The notes under the pieces are model-generated. The model was given only the letters and a program-made list of their open reading frames with translations. It was not told the origin of the DNA and searched no databases. Both the position numbers and the translations under genes were made by a program. A stretch of DNA of 64,000 bases from Elusimicrobiota bacterium (GTDB taxonomy: Bacteria > Elusimicrobiota > Elusimicrobia > Elusimicrobiales > UBA9959). Location of the stretch: positions 1-64,000 of the forward strand of contig JAGVVD010000024.1 in assembly GCA_019135865.1 (NCBI GenBank). Reading direction: 5' to 3'. Shown here in pieces: positions 28,570-36,015 of this stretch (position 1 is the first letter of the stretch; the number at the start of each line of letters is the position of its first letter).

Positions 28570-28829
28570 AATGTCCTAACTGCTCGCAGGAGAACAAAGC
28601 CTCCACCCGTTTCTGCAAAAAATGCGGGCGCGACCTCGCGCTTCCGCCGGTCTGGTTCCCGGACTGGAGATGGCATCTCAGGGCCCTGTCCTGGATATTC
28701 CTGGCCCTTATAGGGTTCTTCTTCACGGCCAGCCATTTCCTGCACCGGTTGCCGCCGCCCTACGACCAGCGGGACATACCCAAGGAAATGACCCCCTGGC
28801 TGAACCCGCACAAGATACCGGCGCCATGA
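28566..28829 (+). CDS. Small zinc-ribbon membrane protein in the Kdo operon
   Basis: The 87-residue protein begins with a zinc ribbon (C3, C6, C17, C20: CPNC then CKKC), followed by one membrane helix (about 41-60, LSWIFLALIGFFFTASHFL) and a short proline-rich tail. It overlaps kdsA at its start and kdsD at its end, both by ATGA, so it is tightly coupled to Kdo synthesis. I know no named family for it. A regulatory or scaffold role at the membrane is a guess from context. Confidence 0.75.
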   Translation: MKCPNCSQENKASTRFCKKCGRDLALPPVWFPDWRWHLRALSWIFLALIGFFFTASHFLHRLPPPYDQRDIPKEMTPWLNPHKIPAP

Positions 28830-29806
28830 ACGCCAGATCGACCGACTCCCGCATAGTCTCCCGCGGCCGGATGGTGGTAAAGGCCGAGGCCGCCGCCGTA
28901 GCCGGCCTGCGGAAGGCCGTCGGCAGGTCCTTCGTGAAAGCCGTGCGCCTGATAGCCGCGGCGCCGCGCGTGGCCGTGGTCGGCGTCGGCAAGTCCGGCC
29001 TTATCGGCCGCAAGATAGCCGCCACCCTGGCCTCCACGGGCACCTCCAGCGTCTTCCTCCATCCCGTGGAATGCCTGCACGGTGACATGGGTATGCTCTC
29101 GAAAGGCGACGTAGTGCTGGCCCTCTCCCATTCGGGGGAAACGGAAGAGACCAACAAGCTCCTGCCCTACCTCCGCCGCCAGGGCTTCAGCATAGTCTCG
29201 TTCACCGGGAATATCTCCTCGCGCATGGCGAAGTATTCCAATATAGCCATAGATCTGGGGGTCAGGTCCGAGGCCTGCCCTTACAACATAGTCCCGACCT
29301 CCTCCACGGCGGCCATGCTGGCCCTGGGCGACGCGCTGGCGATAACGCTGATGGAGCTTAAGGGCTTCACCAGCTCGCATTTCGCCAGGCTCCACCCGGG
29401 CGGTTCCCTGGGCAGGCTGCTCAATCTCAGCGTCAGCGACATCATGCGCAAAGGAAAGGACAACCCGGTGATAGAAGCCCGGGCCCCCCTCTCCCGGGCC
29501 CTCAAGGTGATGACCGCCACCAAGCTCGGCGCGGTCTCCGCCGTCGATGGGAGGGGCCGCCTCGCCGGGTTCTTCACCGACGGCGACCTGCGCCGCTGCC
29601 TGCAGTCCGGCCCCATCACGCTCTCCACCCCCCTGTCGGCGGTCATGACGCGTTCGCCGCTGCGCGTTTCCCCCGGGGCTCCGGCCATGGAGGCCGCGGC
29701 CATGATAACTTCCCGGAAGATAGACAATATCCCCGTGGTCGACTCCCGGGGCAGGCCGGTCGGCATAATCGACGAGCGCGACCTGCTGAAAGAGGGGCTT
29801 CTGTAG
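28826..29806 (+). CDS. kdsD: Arabinose-5-phosphate isomerase KdsD
   Basis: KdsD converts ribulose 5-phosphate to arabinose 5-phosphate, the first step of Kdo synthesis. From the ATG at 28826 the product is 326 residues: a SIS domain with GVGKSGLIGRK, ECLHGDMG and SHSGETEE, then two CBS domains (about 200-326). The conserved lysine, glutamate and histidine positions are present. The frame is open further upstream, but the ATG overlapping the zinc-ribbon stop gives the conserved N-terminus. Confidence 0.94.
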   Translation: MNARSTDSRIVSRGRMVVKAEAAAVAGLRKAVGRSFVKAVRLIAAAPRVAVVGVGKSGLIGRKIAATLASTGTSSVFLHPVECLHGDMGMLSKGDVVLALSHSGETEETNKLLPYLRRQGFSIVSFTGNISSRMAKYSNIAIDLGVRSEACPYNIVPTSSTAAMLALGDALAITLMELKGFTSSHFARLHPGGSLGRLLNLSVSDIMRKGKDNPVIEARAPLSRALKVMTATKLGAVSAVDGRGRLAGFFTDGDLRRCLQSGPITLSTPLSAVMTRSPLRVSPGAPAMEAAAMITSRKIDNIPVVDSRGRPVGIIDERDLLKEGLL

Positions 29807-30327
29807 TGCGGTACCGTTCCCTGCCTCCCCTCATCCTGCTGCTGGGGGCGCTGGCCGCCTGCTCCAGGAGCGGCCCGGCCGCGGACTTCCCCACCGGCGC
29901 CGGCCTCATCACCGGCCTGCGTGTCACCGAGCGGGAGACCTCGGACCCCAAATGGTCGCTGGAATCACGGGCGGCCACCCTCGACGAGAAGTCCGGCATG
30001 CTCGATTTCGCTTCTCCCCGTATAACCTTTTTCGAGGCCGGCGGCACGGCCTCGGTCATAACCTCCGGCGAAGGGGAACTGGACATGGCCACCCAGGACG
30101 CGCGCCTGGAGAAGGGCGTCCGCGTGGACTCCCGCTCGGAAGGCATGACGCTGGTCACCGAGACGCTGCGGTTCAGCTCCGCCGAGAACAAGATACTCAC
30201 CGAGGACGAAGTGCTCATCACACGCGGCCGCACCCGGATAAGGGGCCGGGGCTTCAGGGCCAACCCGGACCTGTCCCGCATAGAACTGAAGAAGCAGGAA
30301 ACCACCCTCATGCCGGAGGAAGAATGA
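29806..30327 (+). CDS. lptC: LPS export protein LptC-like lipoprotein
   Basis: The 173-residue product, from a GTG that shares its G with the kdsD TAG stop, has a lipoprotein-type signal with lipobox LAAC around residues 16-19. A beta-rich LptC-type domain follows: LRVTERETSDPKWSLES, AATLDEKSGM, ENKILTEDEV. E. coli LptC has a plain membrane anchor, so the lipobox is a difference. It is followed by lptA and lptB, which supports the call. Confidence 0.8.
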   Translation: MRYRSLPPLILLLGALAACSRSGPAADFPTGAGLITGLRVTERETSDPKWSLESRAATLDEKSGMLDFASPRITFFEAGGTASVITSGEGELDMATQDARLEKGVRVDSRSEGMTLVTETLRFSSAENKILTEDEVLITRGRTRIRGRGFRANPDLSRIELKKQETTLMPEEE

Positions 30328-31043
30328 AGCGCGCCGCCTCTCCCGGCGCGCTGCTGGCCGTCCTGCTGCTCTGCCCTCCCGCGGCGGCCGCCCAGCCGTC
30401 CCAGAGCAAGGACAAGCGCGACGATATCCTCATGGGTTCGGTGGTCAAGAGCGAGTCCTGGAGCATGGACCGCAACACGGATACCGAGCATTTCACCGGC
30501 AATGTCCGCTTCTCCAACCCGGGCTACAGCCTGAGAGCGGACGAGGCGGTCTATTACCGCGGCCGCCGGGAATGGAGCGTAAAAGGCCAGGTCGCCGTCC
30601 GCCGCCTGCTGGAGGACGGCTCCACCGTGGACCTCGCCTGCGACCGCGGGCGCTACGCCGAGGAAGGGGAGAAAGCCGAACTGTTCCGCGGCGCCGAGCC
30701 CGTGCGTTCGGTCTACACGGCGAAGGACGGGCGCGCCCTGAAGGCCCGCAGCGACCGGCTCCTGGCCTCGGGTGCGGAGAACCTCATGACCTTCGAAAAG
30801 GACTTCTCGCTGGCCAGCGAGAACATCGTCATAGTCTCGTCCCGCGCGGTATACGACAATGCGGCGGCCTCGTTCCTGATCACCGGGGACCGTCCCCTGG
30901 CGGCCGGGGTGAACGAGGATTATAATTTCGCGATGTCCGCCGACCGGCTGCTCTTTTTCCGCGACAGCCGGGACATGCAGGCCTCCGGCGGGGTCGCCGG
31001 CTGGGTCAAGGACAAGGAGGCTTCCGATGCAGCTGCGCGCTGA
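30324..31043 (+). CDS. lptA: LptA/OstA-like periplasmic LPS transport protein
   Basis: From the ATG overlapping the lptC stop (ATGA) the product is 239 residues with a signal peptide (about 1-23). The OstA-type beta-jellyroll repeats include HFTGNVRFSNPGYSLRADEAVYY, WSVKGQVAVR and NLMTFEKDFSLASENI. It would bridge LPS between inner and outer membrane in the Lpt complex. It overlaps lptB by 17 bases. It is longer than E. coli LptA, with roughly two OstA units. Confidence 0.8.
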   Translation: MKRAASPGALLAVLLLCPPAAAAQPSQSKDKRDDILMGSVVKSESWSMDRNTDTEHFTGNVRFSNPGYSLRADEAVYYRGRREWSVKGQVAVRRLLEDGSTVDLACDRGRYAEEGEKAELFRGAEPVRSVYTAKDGRALKARSDRLLASGAENLMTFEKDFSLASENIVIVSSRAVYDNAAASFLITGDRPLAAGVNEDYNFAMSADRLLFFRDSRDMQASGGVAGWVKDKEASDAAAR

Positions 31044-31746
31044 GCTTTTGCAGAAGAAGTTCGACGGCCGCCGGGTGGTCAGCGGCGTTTCACTGTCCGT
31101 CTCCTCCGGCGAGGTCGTGGGGCTGCTGGGCCCCAACGGCGCCGGCAAGAGCACGACTTTCCATATGCTCGTCGGCTTTCTCCCCCCCGACGAGGGCAGG
31201 GTCTTCATGGACGGAGCCGACGTGTCGGCCGAGCCGATGTTTATGCGCGCCCGGAAGGGATTGGGCTACCTCGCGCAGGAGCCCACGGTCTTCAGGGGCC
31301 TCAGCGTGGAGGACAATCTCAGGGCGATACTGGAGCGCATAGTCGAGGACCCGGACGAGCTGGCCTCCCGCGTGGACAAACTGCTGGAGGAGTTCGGCCT
31401 GGCGCGGCTCCGCAAACAGAAGGCGCTGACCCTTTCCGGCGGCGAGAAACGCAGGCTCGAGGTCGCGCGCGTGATGATAAACGAGCCCAAGATCATCCTG
31501 CTCGACGAGCCTTTCGTCGGCATAGACCCCATAACGGTGAGCGAGCTCAAGGGCATCATCGGCATGCTCAAGGGGCGCGGGATAGGCGTCCTGATCACCG
31601 ACCACAATGTGCGCGAGACCCTTTCCATCACCGACAGGTCCTACCTGATACATTCCGGCGAGATACTGACCGAAGGCGCGGCCGAAGTTCTCCTGAACGA
31701 CAAGCGCGCCCGCGAGCTCTACCTCGGCTGGGACTTCAAGATGTAG
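31027..31746 (+). CDS. lptB: LPS export ABC transporter ATP-binding protein LptB
   Basis: The 239-residue ATPase has Walker A LLGPNGAGKST, Q-loop AQEPTVF, signature LSGGEKRRLEVAR and Walker B IILLDEPFVGID followed by the H-loop TDHNVRE. The TDHNVRETL segment is typical of LptB. It powers LPS extraction with LptFG, which are not in this window. The start lies inside the lptA 3' end. Confidence 0.95.
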   Translation: MQLRAELLQKKFDGRRVVSGVSLSVSSGEVVGLLGPNGAGKSTTFHMLVGFLPPDEGRVFMDGADVSAEPMFMRARKGLGYLAQEPTVFRGLSVEDNLRAILERIVEDPDELASRVDKLLEEFGLARLRKQKALTLSGGEKRRLEVARVMINEPKIILLDEPFVGIDPITVSELKGIIGMLKGRGIGVLITDHNVRETLSITDRSYLIHSGEILTEGAAEVLLNDKRARELYLGWDFKM

Positions 31747-31755
31747 CGTCCCCTT

Positions 31756-31782
31756 CCCGGGAATAGGAACAACTATTCCGGG
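31756..31782. repeat. Hairpin after lptB
   Basis: CCCGGGAATAG pairs with CTATTCCGGG around a 6-base loop, with one bulged G. No T-run follows on either strand, so a Rho-independent terminator is not well supported. Confidence 0.55.
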
Positions 31783-31789
31783 TGCTGAC

Positions 31790-31953
31790 GGGGCATCACT
31801 CCGCAAAGACACGCTCGTACACCGTACTCGCGCTCCGACCTCGGCCCTCGCGCTCGTATGCGCCTCCGCTTCCGCGAGAAGCAAAGCACCGTACGCTGCG
31901 GCGCATACTACGTAAGCTCGGGCCTTCGGACGGCTTTGCTTAAGTGATGCCCC
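31790..31953. repeat. Nested palindromic element (MITE-like or structured)
   Basis: The ends are perfect 11-bp inverted repeats GGGGCATCACT (31790-31800) and AGTGATGCCCC (31943-31953). Inside them GCAAAG (31803-31808) pairs with CTTTGC (31934-31939), GGCCC (31843-31847) with GGGCC (31920-31924), and GTATGCGCC (31856-31864) with GGCGCATAC (31900-31908). The nested order would form one long interrupted hairpin. No transposase is nearby, so this could be a miniature element or a structured RNA. Confidence 0.65.
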
Positions 31954-31994
31954 GCCATCCCCCGGTTGCCCCCTTATGGGACGCTTAACGGGCG

Positions 31995-32195
31995 GGTTCC
32001 CCCGGCGGGCCTTCCGAAGCCACATCGGAGGCTTTCCCCAAGCGTAGCGAGGGTACCGCCTCTGGCGGACGGGCATGAATGTTTGAGGCCTAGCGCGCTA
32101 TGCGCGCAGGCCGAGTTCGTGCCCGGCCGAGCGCAGCGCCGGGTGTATTTTCGAAAGCCGAACCCGTGGCGGAGCGAAGGCCCGCCGGGGGAACC
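31995..32195. repeat. Structured intergenic element, copy C, with 20-bp perfect terminal inverted repeat
   Basis: A perfect 20-bp inverted repeat (31995-32014 with 32176-32195) encloses P1 (GGCTTTC 32030-32036 with GAAAGCC 32153-32159), the P2 hairpin (32056-32068), P3 (32070-32075 with 32120-32125) and the P4 hairpin (32087-32112). P2, P3 and P4 have the same spacing as in copy A at the window start, with compensated base changes in P2 and P4. Copy A lacks the outer 20-bp stem. The whole has the look of a multi-branched RNA about 200 bases long, or of hairpin DNA. Confidence 0.7.
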
Positions 32196-32255
32196 TGAGA
32201 CTTTTCTCAGCGGCGAGGCATCACGCCATGCCCCCGGCAGAGTAATTCCGATTTC

Positions 32256-33281
32256 TTACGTGAAGGTCTCCAGGTGGGTGTGGAGGCCGTGGCGCTTTAT
32301 GAAATTAAGGGCGGCGGCGTGGGCCTTTTCGGCGCCGGCGGCGTCGCCCATCAGGTAGCGCAGCTGCGCCATGGAAAGCATGGTCAGCGCCTCGCCGCGC
32401 GGCTCGGAACGGCCCTTGAACAGCTTTTCAGCGGCCTTGTAGCGGGCGAAGGCCCCGCGGAAATCGCCGTTGCGGCGCAGTATCTCGCCCATTCCCCATT
32501 CGACGAAACCCAGGTCCGCCCAGTCGGAAAGCGACGAGTAAAGCTCGTGGGCGCGCTCATACCCCGCCCAGGCCTCGTCCAGCCTGCCCAGCTGCCGCAG
32601 GACATTGGCCGTGCCGCATTCGGCGTAGGCGCGGGCGAAGGTATCGTCGGTGCGGGCGAAGGTCCGCCTGGCCCGCACATAGCAGTCCAGCGCGCGCCCC
32701 ATGAAGCCGGCCACGCGCAGCAGGCCCCCCAGTCCGAAGAGGGCGTAGCCTTCCGCGGCCCGGTCGCCGGCCTTCGCGGCGGCCGCGCGCGCGTCCTCGA
32801 AAGTCTTAAGCCCCTCGGCGTAGCGTCCCCGCAGCCTGTAAAGGCCGCCCAGCGCCCACAGCACGAAAGAAGCGCCGGCATGGTCGCGGTCCAGCCGGTA
32901 GCCCTTGAGCAGGCGCAGGAGCATCTTTTCGGCCTGGTCCAGTTTGCCGGCGAGGCGCAGGGCGAGGGCCCATTCCAGTTCCGCCTCGTCCCGCAGGAGA
33001 CGCAGGCGTTTCGAGAGCGTGAGGGCCTTCTTGGCCGCGGCGAAAGCTTTCGGCGCGTCGCCCAGGGCGCGCCGGCACCTGGCCGAGCCCAGCGCCGCTT
33101 CCAGGGCGTATTCCACCCCGCCGGCGGCGGCGCGGGAGTAAGAGCGGGCGGCTTCCGCGAAAAGGCCCAGGCCGCGCAGGGCCTCGCCTTCCAGGTAAGG
33201 GTCCCGGCGGCCCCCCGCCTTAACGGCGGCGAGGGCTTTTTTGAATTCTCCCCGGTCGAGCAGAGCTTCTATCTTTTCCAT
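32256..33281 (-). CDS. Tetratricopeptide-repeat protein
   Basis: The 341-residue protein consists almost wholly of helical TPR-like units (LYRLRGRYAEGLKTFEDA, LGRLDEAWAGYERAHELY, NGDFRGAFARYKAAEKLF), with no signal peptide or other domain. TPR proteins bind partner proteins; the partner here is unknown. It begins 62 bases inside the 3' end of the endonuclease III-like gene, an unusually long same-strand overlap; a later start would shorten it. Confidence 0.75.
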   Translation of the reverse strand: MEKIEALLDRGEFKKALAAVKAGGRRDPYLEGEALRGLGLFAEAARSYSRAAAGGVEYALEAALGSARCRRALGDAPKAFAAAKKALTLSKRLRLLRDEAELEWALALRLAGKLDQAEKMLLRLLKGYRLDRDHAGASFVLWALGGLYRLRGRYAEGLKTFEDARAAAAKAGDRAAEGYALFGLGGLLRVAGFMGRALDCYVRARRTFARTDDTFARAYAECGTANVLRQLGRLDEAWAGYERAHELYSSLSDWADLGFVEWGMGEILRRNGDFRGAFARYKAAEKLFKGRSEPRGEALTMLSMAQLRYLMGDAAGAEKAHAAALNFIKRHGLHTHLETFT

Positions 33282-34017
33282 GGTCCTTCCTTCTTCCGGC
33301 GTGATCGCATTCCAGCCTCAGCGGGCAGTCCCCGCAGAGCGGCGAATTCTTCCTGCAGAAATCCTTTGCCAGCCTGACCAGCAGGGCGTGGTATTCATTG
33401 TATATCTCCGCCCGGCGGGGCAGCCCGGCCTCGAACAGGACCTTCCAGCGGTCATAATCCCCGCCCCGGGCCAGCCCCAGCCGGACGCCTATCCGCCGGG
33501 TATAGGCGTCTATCACGAAAGAGGGCAGTCCGGCCGCGTAGAGGACGATGCTGTCGGCGGTCTCCGGGCCCACTCCCCTGTACGAAAGCAGCTCCCGCCT
33601 CAGCCGTTCCGCCGTGCCGGACCGGAACCAGCGCTCCAGCCCCTCCGGGTGCTCCCTGCGGACCCTGGCGAAAAGCTCTTTCAGCCTGCGGGCCTTCTGC
33701 CGGTAATAACCGCTGGGCCTTATCAGCGCCGCCAGCCTCGGCAGGGGGCAGGAGGCGACGCCTTCCGGCGAAAGCGGGCCGGCTCCGTGAAGCCCGGCCA
33801 GGGCCTTCTCGACATTGGTCCAGGCCGTGTTCTGGGTCAGTATCGCCCCGGCGCAGATCTCGGCCATCTCCGCGCCCGTGCGCGGTCCGTAAAAGCGCGG
33901 GGTGTAGACCGGTACGCGCGCGCCGCGCGGCGTTACGGGCCACCAGCCCTGCGGCCCGAAGGCCTTCAGGAGCAGACGGTAGATCCGTCCGAGGGGGCTC
34001 CCCGCGCTCGCCTTCAC
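33220..34017 (-). CDS. Endonuclease III-related HhH-GPD protein with [4Fe-4S] site
   Basis: The 265-residue protein starts with GTG overlapping the receiver-domain stop. It has the HhH-GPD fold: ILTQNTAWTNVEKAL, SYRGVGPETADSI (helix-hairpin-helix) and VIDAYTRRI with the catalytic aspartate. The iron-sulfur loop CRKNSPLCGDCPLRLEC (C-x6-C-x2-C-x5-C) matches endonuclease III spacing. The lysine of bifunctional endonuclease III (GVGRKTA) is glutamate here, so it may be a plain glycosylase without lyase activity, as in the COG2231 subgroup. Confidence 0.85.
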   Translation of the reverse strand: MKASAGSPLGRIYRLLLKAFGPQGWWPVTPRGARVPVYTPRFYGPRTGAEMAEICAGAILTQNTAWTNVEKALAGLHGAGPLSPEGVASCPLPRLAALIRPSGYYRQKARRLKELFARVRREHPEGLERWFRSGTAERLRRELLSYRGVGPETADSIVLYAAGLPSFVIDAYTRRIGVRLGLARGGDYDRWKVLFEAGLPRRAEIYNEYHALLVRLAKDFCRKNSPLCGDCPLRLECDHAGRRKDHGKDRSSARPGRIQKSPRRR

Positions 34018-34397
34018 TGGCCCAGCAGGCGCTTTATCTCCGCCAGGAGATCGTCGAGGTTGTAGGGCTTGCGCATGAAATTGGCCGCGCCCGCGGCCTT
34101 GGCCCTGGCCACGCTCTCAGGTTTGTCCATCGTGGAGATGACCAGCACCGGTATATGGCGGGTGTTATTGTCGCGCTTTATGGTATTGCAGACATCGTAG
34201 CCGCTGAGCTTGGGCAGGAGCAGGTCGAGGAGGACCAGGTCGGGCTTCTCGCGGCGGATCATGGCGACGCCGGCGACGCCGTCGGGGGCGTGCATCACGG
34301 TATAGCCCTCGGCCTTGAGGACGTCGACCAGCACGGTGGAGATATTCTTGCTGTCCTCGACCAGGAGTATCCTCTTCGCGGGGGCTTCTCCGGTCAT
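34014..34397 (-). CDS. Stand-alone response regulator receiver protein
   Basis: From the ATG overlapping the upstream stop, this is a 127-residue single receiver domain. The acidic pair is E14-D15 (LLVEDSKN), the phospho-acceptor is D58 (VLLDLLLP), the switch serine/threonine is in VLVIST and the conserved lysine is in FMRKPYN. There is no output domain, so it probably signals by protein contact. The kinase is not in the window. Confidence 0.88.
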   Translation of the reverse strand: MTGEAPAKRILLVEDSKNISTVLVDVLKAEGYTVMHAPDGVAGVAMIRREKPDLVLLDLLLPKLSGYDVCNTIKRDNNTRHIPVLVISTMDKPESVARAKAAGAANFMRKPYNLDDLLAEIKRLLGQ

Positions 34398-34906
34398 TTT
34401 TCCCCCCTGCCGGCGTACATGGAGGCCAGCAGCGCGTAATTCTTCTCCGAGTCGGCCAGGGCGGCCAGTTCTTCCGGCTTCAGTGCCCTCACCGCTTTGG
34501 CGGGCGAGCCCAGGACCATCTGGCCGCGGGGCACCGAGGTGCGCGGGGTGACCAGCGCCCCGGCGCCGACCAGGCATTCGTCGCCTATCTCGGCGGCCAT
34601 TATGACGGCCCCCATGCCGACCAGGCACCTGTCGCCCACGGTGGAACCGTGCACCACGGCGCAATGGCCCACCGTGACGCCGGCGCCCAGCCGCACGGGG
34701 CGTCCCTGGTCGGGGTGCAGGACCGCGCCGTCCTGTATGTTGGAGCCGTCCCCGACGGTTATAGTGTCGACATCGCCGCGTATGACGGCGTTGGGCCAGA
34801 CCGAGACCCTGTCGCCCAGTTTCACCCGGCCTATTATGACGGCCGACGGGTGCACCCAGGCCCCGGGATGGATCTCGGGCGCCTCGCCCATGAATTCCTC
34901 TATCAT
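34394..34906 (-). CDS. Gamma-carbonic-anhydrase-like left-handed beta-helix protein
   Basis: The 170-residue protein shows hexapeptide repeats (VIIGRV, AVIRGD, AVLHPD, AVVHGS, AVIMAA, ALVTPR) of the left-handed beta-helix fold. The three zinc histidines are at H64, H81 and H86, as in gamma carbonic anhydrases (YrdA/PaaY/CamH group). Whether it hydrates CO2 is not certain, since many relatives are untested. The ATG chosen gives MIEEFMGEAPEI; upstream sequence is out-of-frame flippase-like gene. It is coupled to both neighbours by ATGA. Confidence 0.85.
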   Translation of the reverse strand: MIEEFMGEAPEIHPGAWVHPSAVIIGRVKLGDRVSVWPNAVIRGDVDTITVGDGSNIQDGAVLHPDQGRPVRLGAGVTVGHCAVVHGSTVGDRCLVGMGAVIMAAEIGDECLVGAGALVTPRTSVPRGQMVLGSPAKAVRALKPEELAALADSEKNYALLASMYAGRGEK

Positions 34907-35979
34907 CGTCCCTCCCCCTCTCCGAGAACGGGGCATTCCTCCCCGTTCTCCGGGTGGAAATAGTCGTAGAAAGGCTCCGACATCTTGAGCCCCCAGTAGA
35001 TGAAGATGCTGAAGAAAGCCGGCAGGAGATAGTAGAAAAGCCTGAAGATCAGCGCGGCCGCCAGGGCCTTCTCCCACGGTATCCCCATCTGTGCGTAAGA
35101 GGCGGTCATGGCCGCCTCCATCGCTCCCAGGCCGCCCGGCAGTATCGGGATTATCGTCATCAGCATGCCGAAGGCGAAGCCGGTCACCAGCACGCCGCTG
35201 CTGATGTCGACCCCGACGGCCTTGAAGGCGAAATAGAGGATGAAGATGGTGGAGATCCAGTCGGCGCAGACATAGGCGATGACGGTCTGCAGTTCGAACT
35301 TCCTGTCGTGAAGTTTATGGATGCCCTCGTTGAGCTGCCCCTCGAACTCCAGGAAGGTCTCCTCGGGTATCTCGCGCTTGGAGAAGAAATACATGACATA
35401 GTTGACACCGTCGTAGACCTTGCGGCCCCAGGCGGAGCGCAGCTCGTGGTGGAAGAGCATCGTGGTCAGGGCGAAAGCGAAGCCAAGTATCAGCATGACG
35501 CCGATAACGCCTTCGAAGAAGGTGAGGTCGAAGCGCGGATGGTCGATGAGCCGCAGCAGGACGCCCTGCAGTATGATGAGCGAGAGGACCAGATAGATGA
35601 GGACGCTGATGACCACCGACGAGGTCACGCTGATGCCGTAAGGGACCCTGCGCTTGCAGAGCAGGTGCGCGCGGGTGGCGAAGCCGCTGACGCCGCCCGA
35701 GGAGAAGAAATAGTTGACGGTGGTGGAGACCAGGGCGATGCCTCCGGTCTCCCAGAAAGGGAGCTGGAACCCGAGTATCGAGAGCACCTCCCAGAGCGTG
35801 AGGCTCATGCAGGTATAACTGGAGACGGCGAAGAGCAGGGATACGGCCAGCCAGGCGCCCGAGGCTCCGGCCAGCGTGCGCTTGAGGGCCGGGAAGCTGG
35901 GGTAGATCAGCCAGGCCAGTATGGCGGCGGATATGAGTATCGGCAGGTATACCAGAAGTTTCTTCTTGAGGTCCGCCAT
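34903..35979 (-). CDS. UPF0104/LPG-synthase-TM-like membrane protein
   Basis: The 358-residue protein has about eight membrane helices and the family segments FFSSGGVSGFATRAHLL and IPILPGGLGAMEAAM found in flippase-like proteins related to the MprF membrane domain (YbhN group). The substrate is unknown; lipid or polyprenyl-linked glycan movement is suggested for the family. It diverges from nadB with only 36 bases between start codons and leads a five-gene minus-strand unit. Confidence 0.8.
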   Translation of the reverse strand: MADLKKKLLVYLPILISAAILAWLIYPSFPALKRTLAGASGAWLAVSLLFAVSSYTCMSLTLWEVLSILGFQLPFWETGGIALVSTTVNYFFSSGGVSGFATRAHLLCKRRVPYGISVTSSVVISVLIYLVLSLIILQGVLLRLIDHPRFDLTFFEGVIGVMLILGFAFALTTMLFHHELRSAWGRKVYDGVNYVMYFFSKREIPEETFLEFEGQLNEGIHKLHDRKFELQTVIAYVCADWISTIFILYFAFKAVGVDISSGVLVTGFAFGMLMTIIPILPGGLGAMEAAMTASYAQMGIPWEKALAAALIFRLFYYLLPAFFSIFIYWGLKMSEPFYDYFHPENGEECPVLGEGEGR

Positions 35980-36015
35980 AAGTGTTAAAATATTCTAGAT
36001 TTTTAGCGGCCTCTT

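Larger units (their letters stand above)
31747..32255. other. Gene-free gap with two palindromic elements
   Basis: The convergent-side gap between lptB and the TPR gene holds no supported gene. From left to right it contains a hairpin with 10-bp arms (31756-31782), a nested palindromic element (31790-31953), a 20-bp inverted repeat (31995-32014 with 32176-32195) enclosing structured element C, and about 60 further bases without recognisable features. Confidence 0.7.

Noticed and set aside
31756-31782. Rho-independent terminator for lptB
   Set aside because: The hairpin is good, but no T-run follows on the plus strand.
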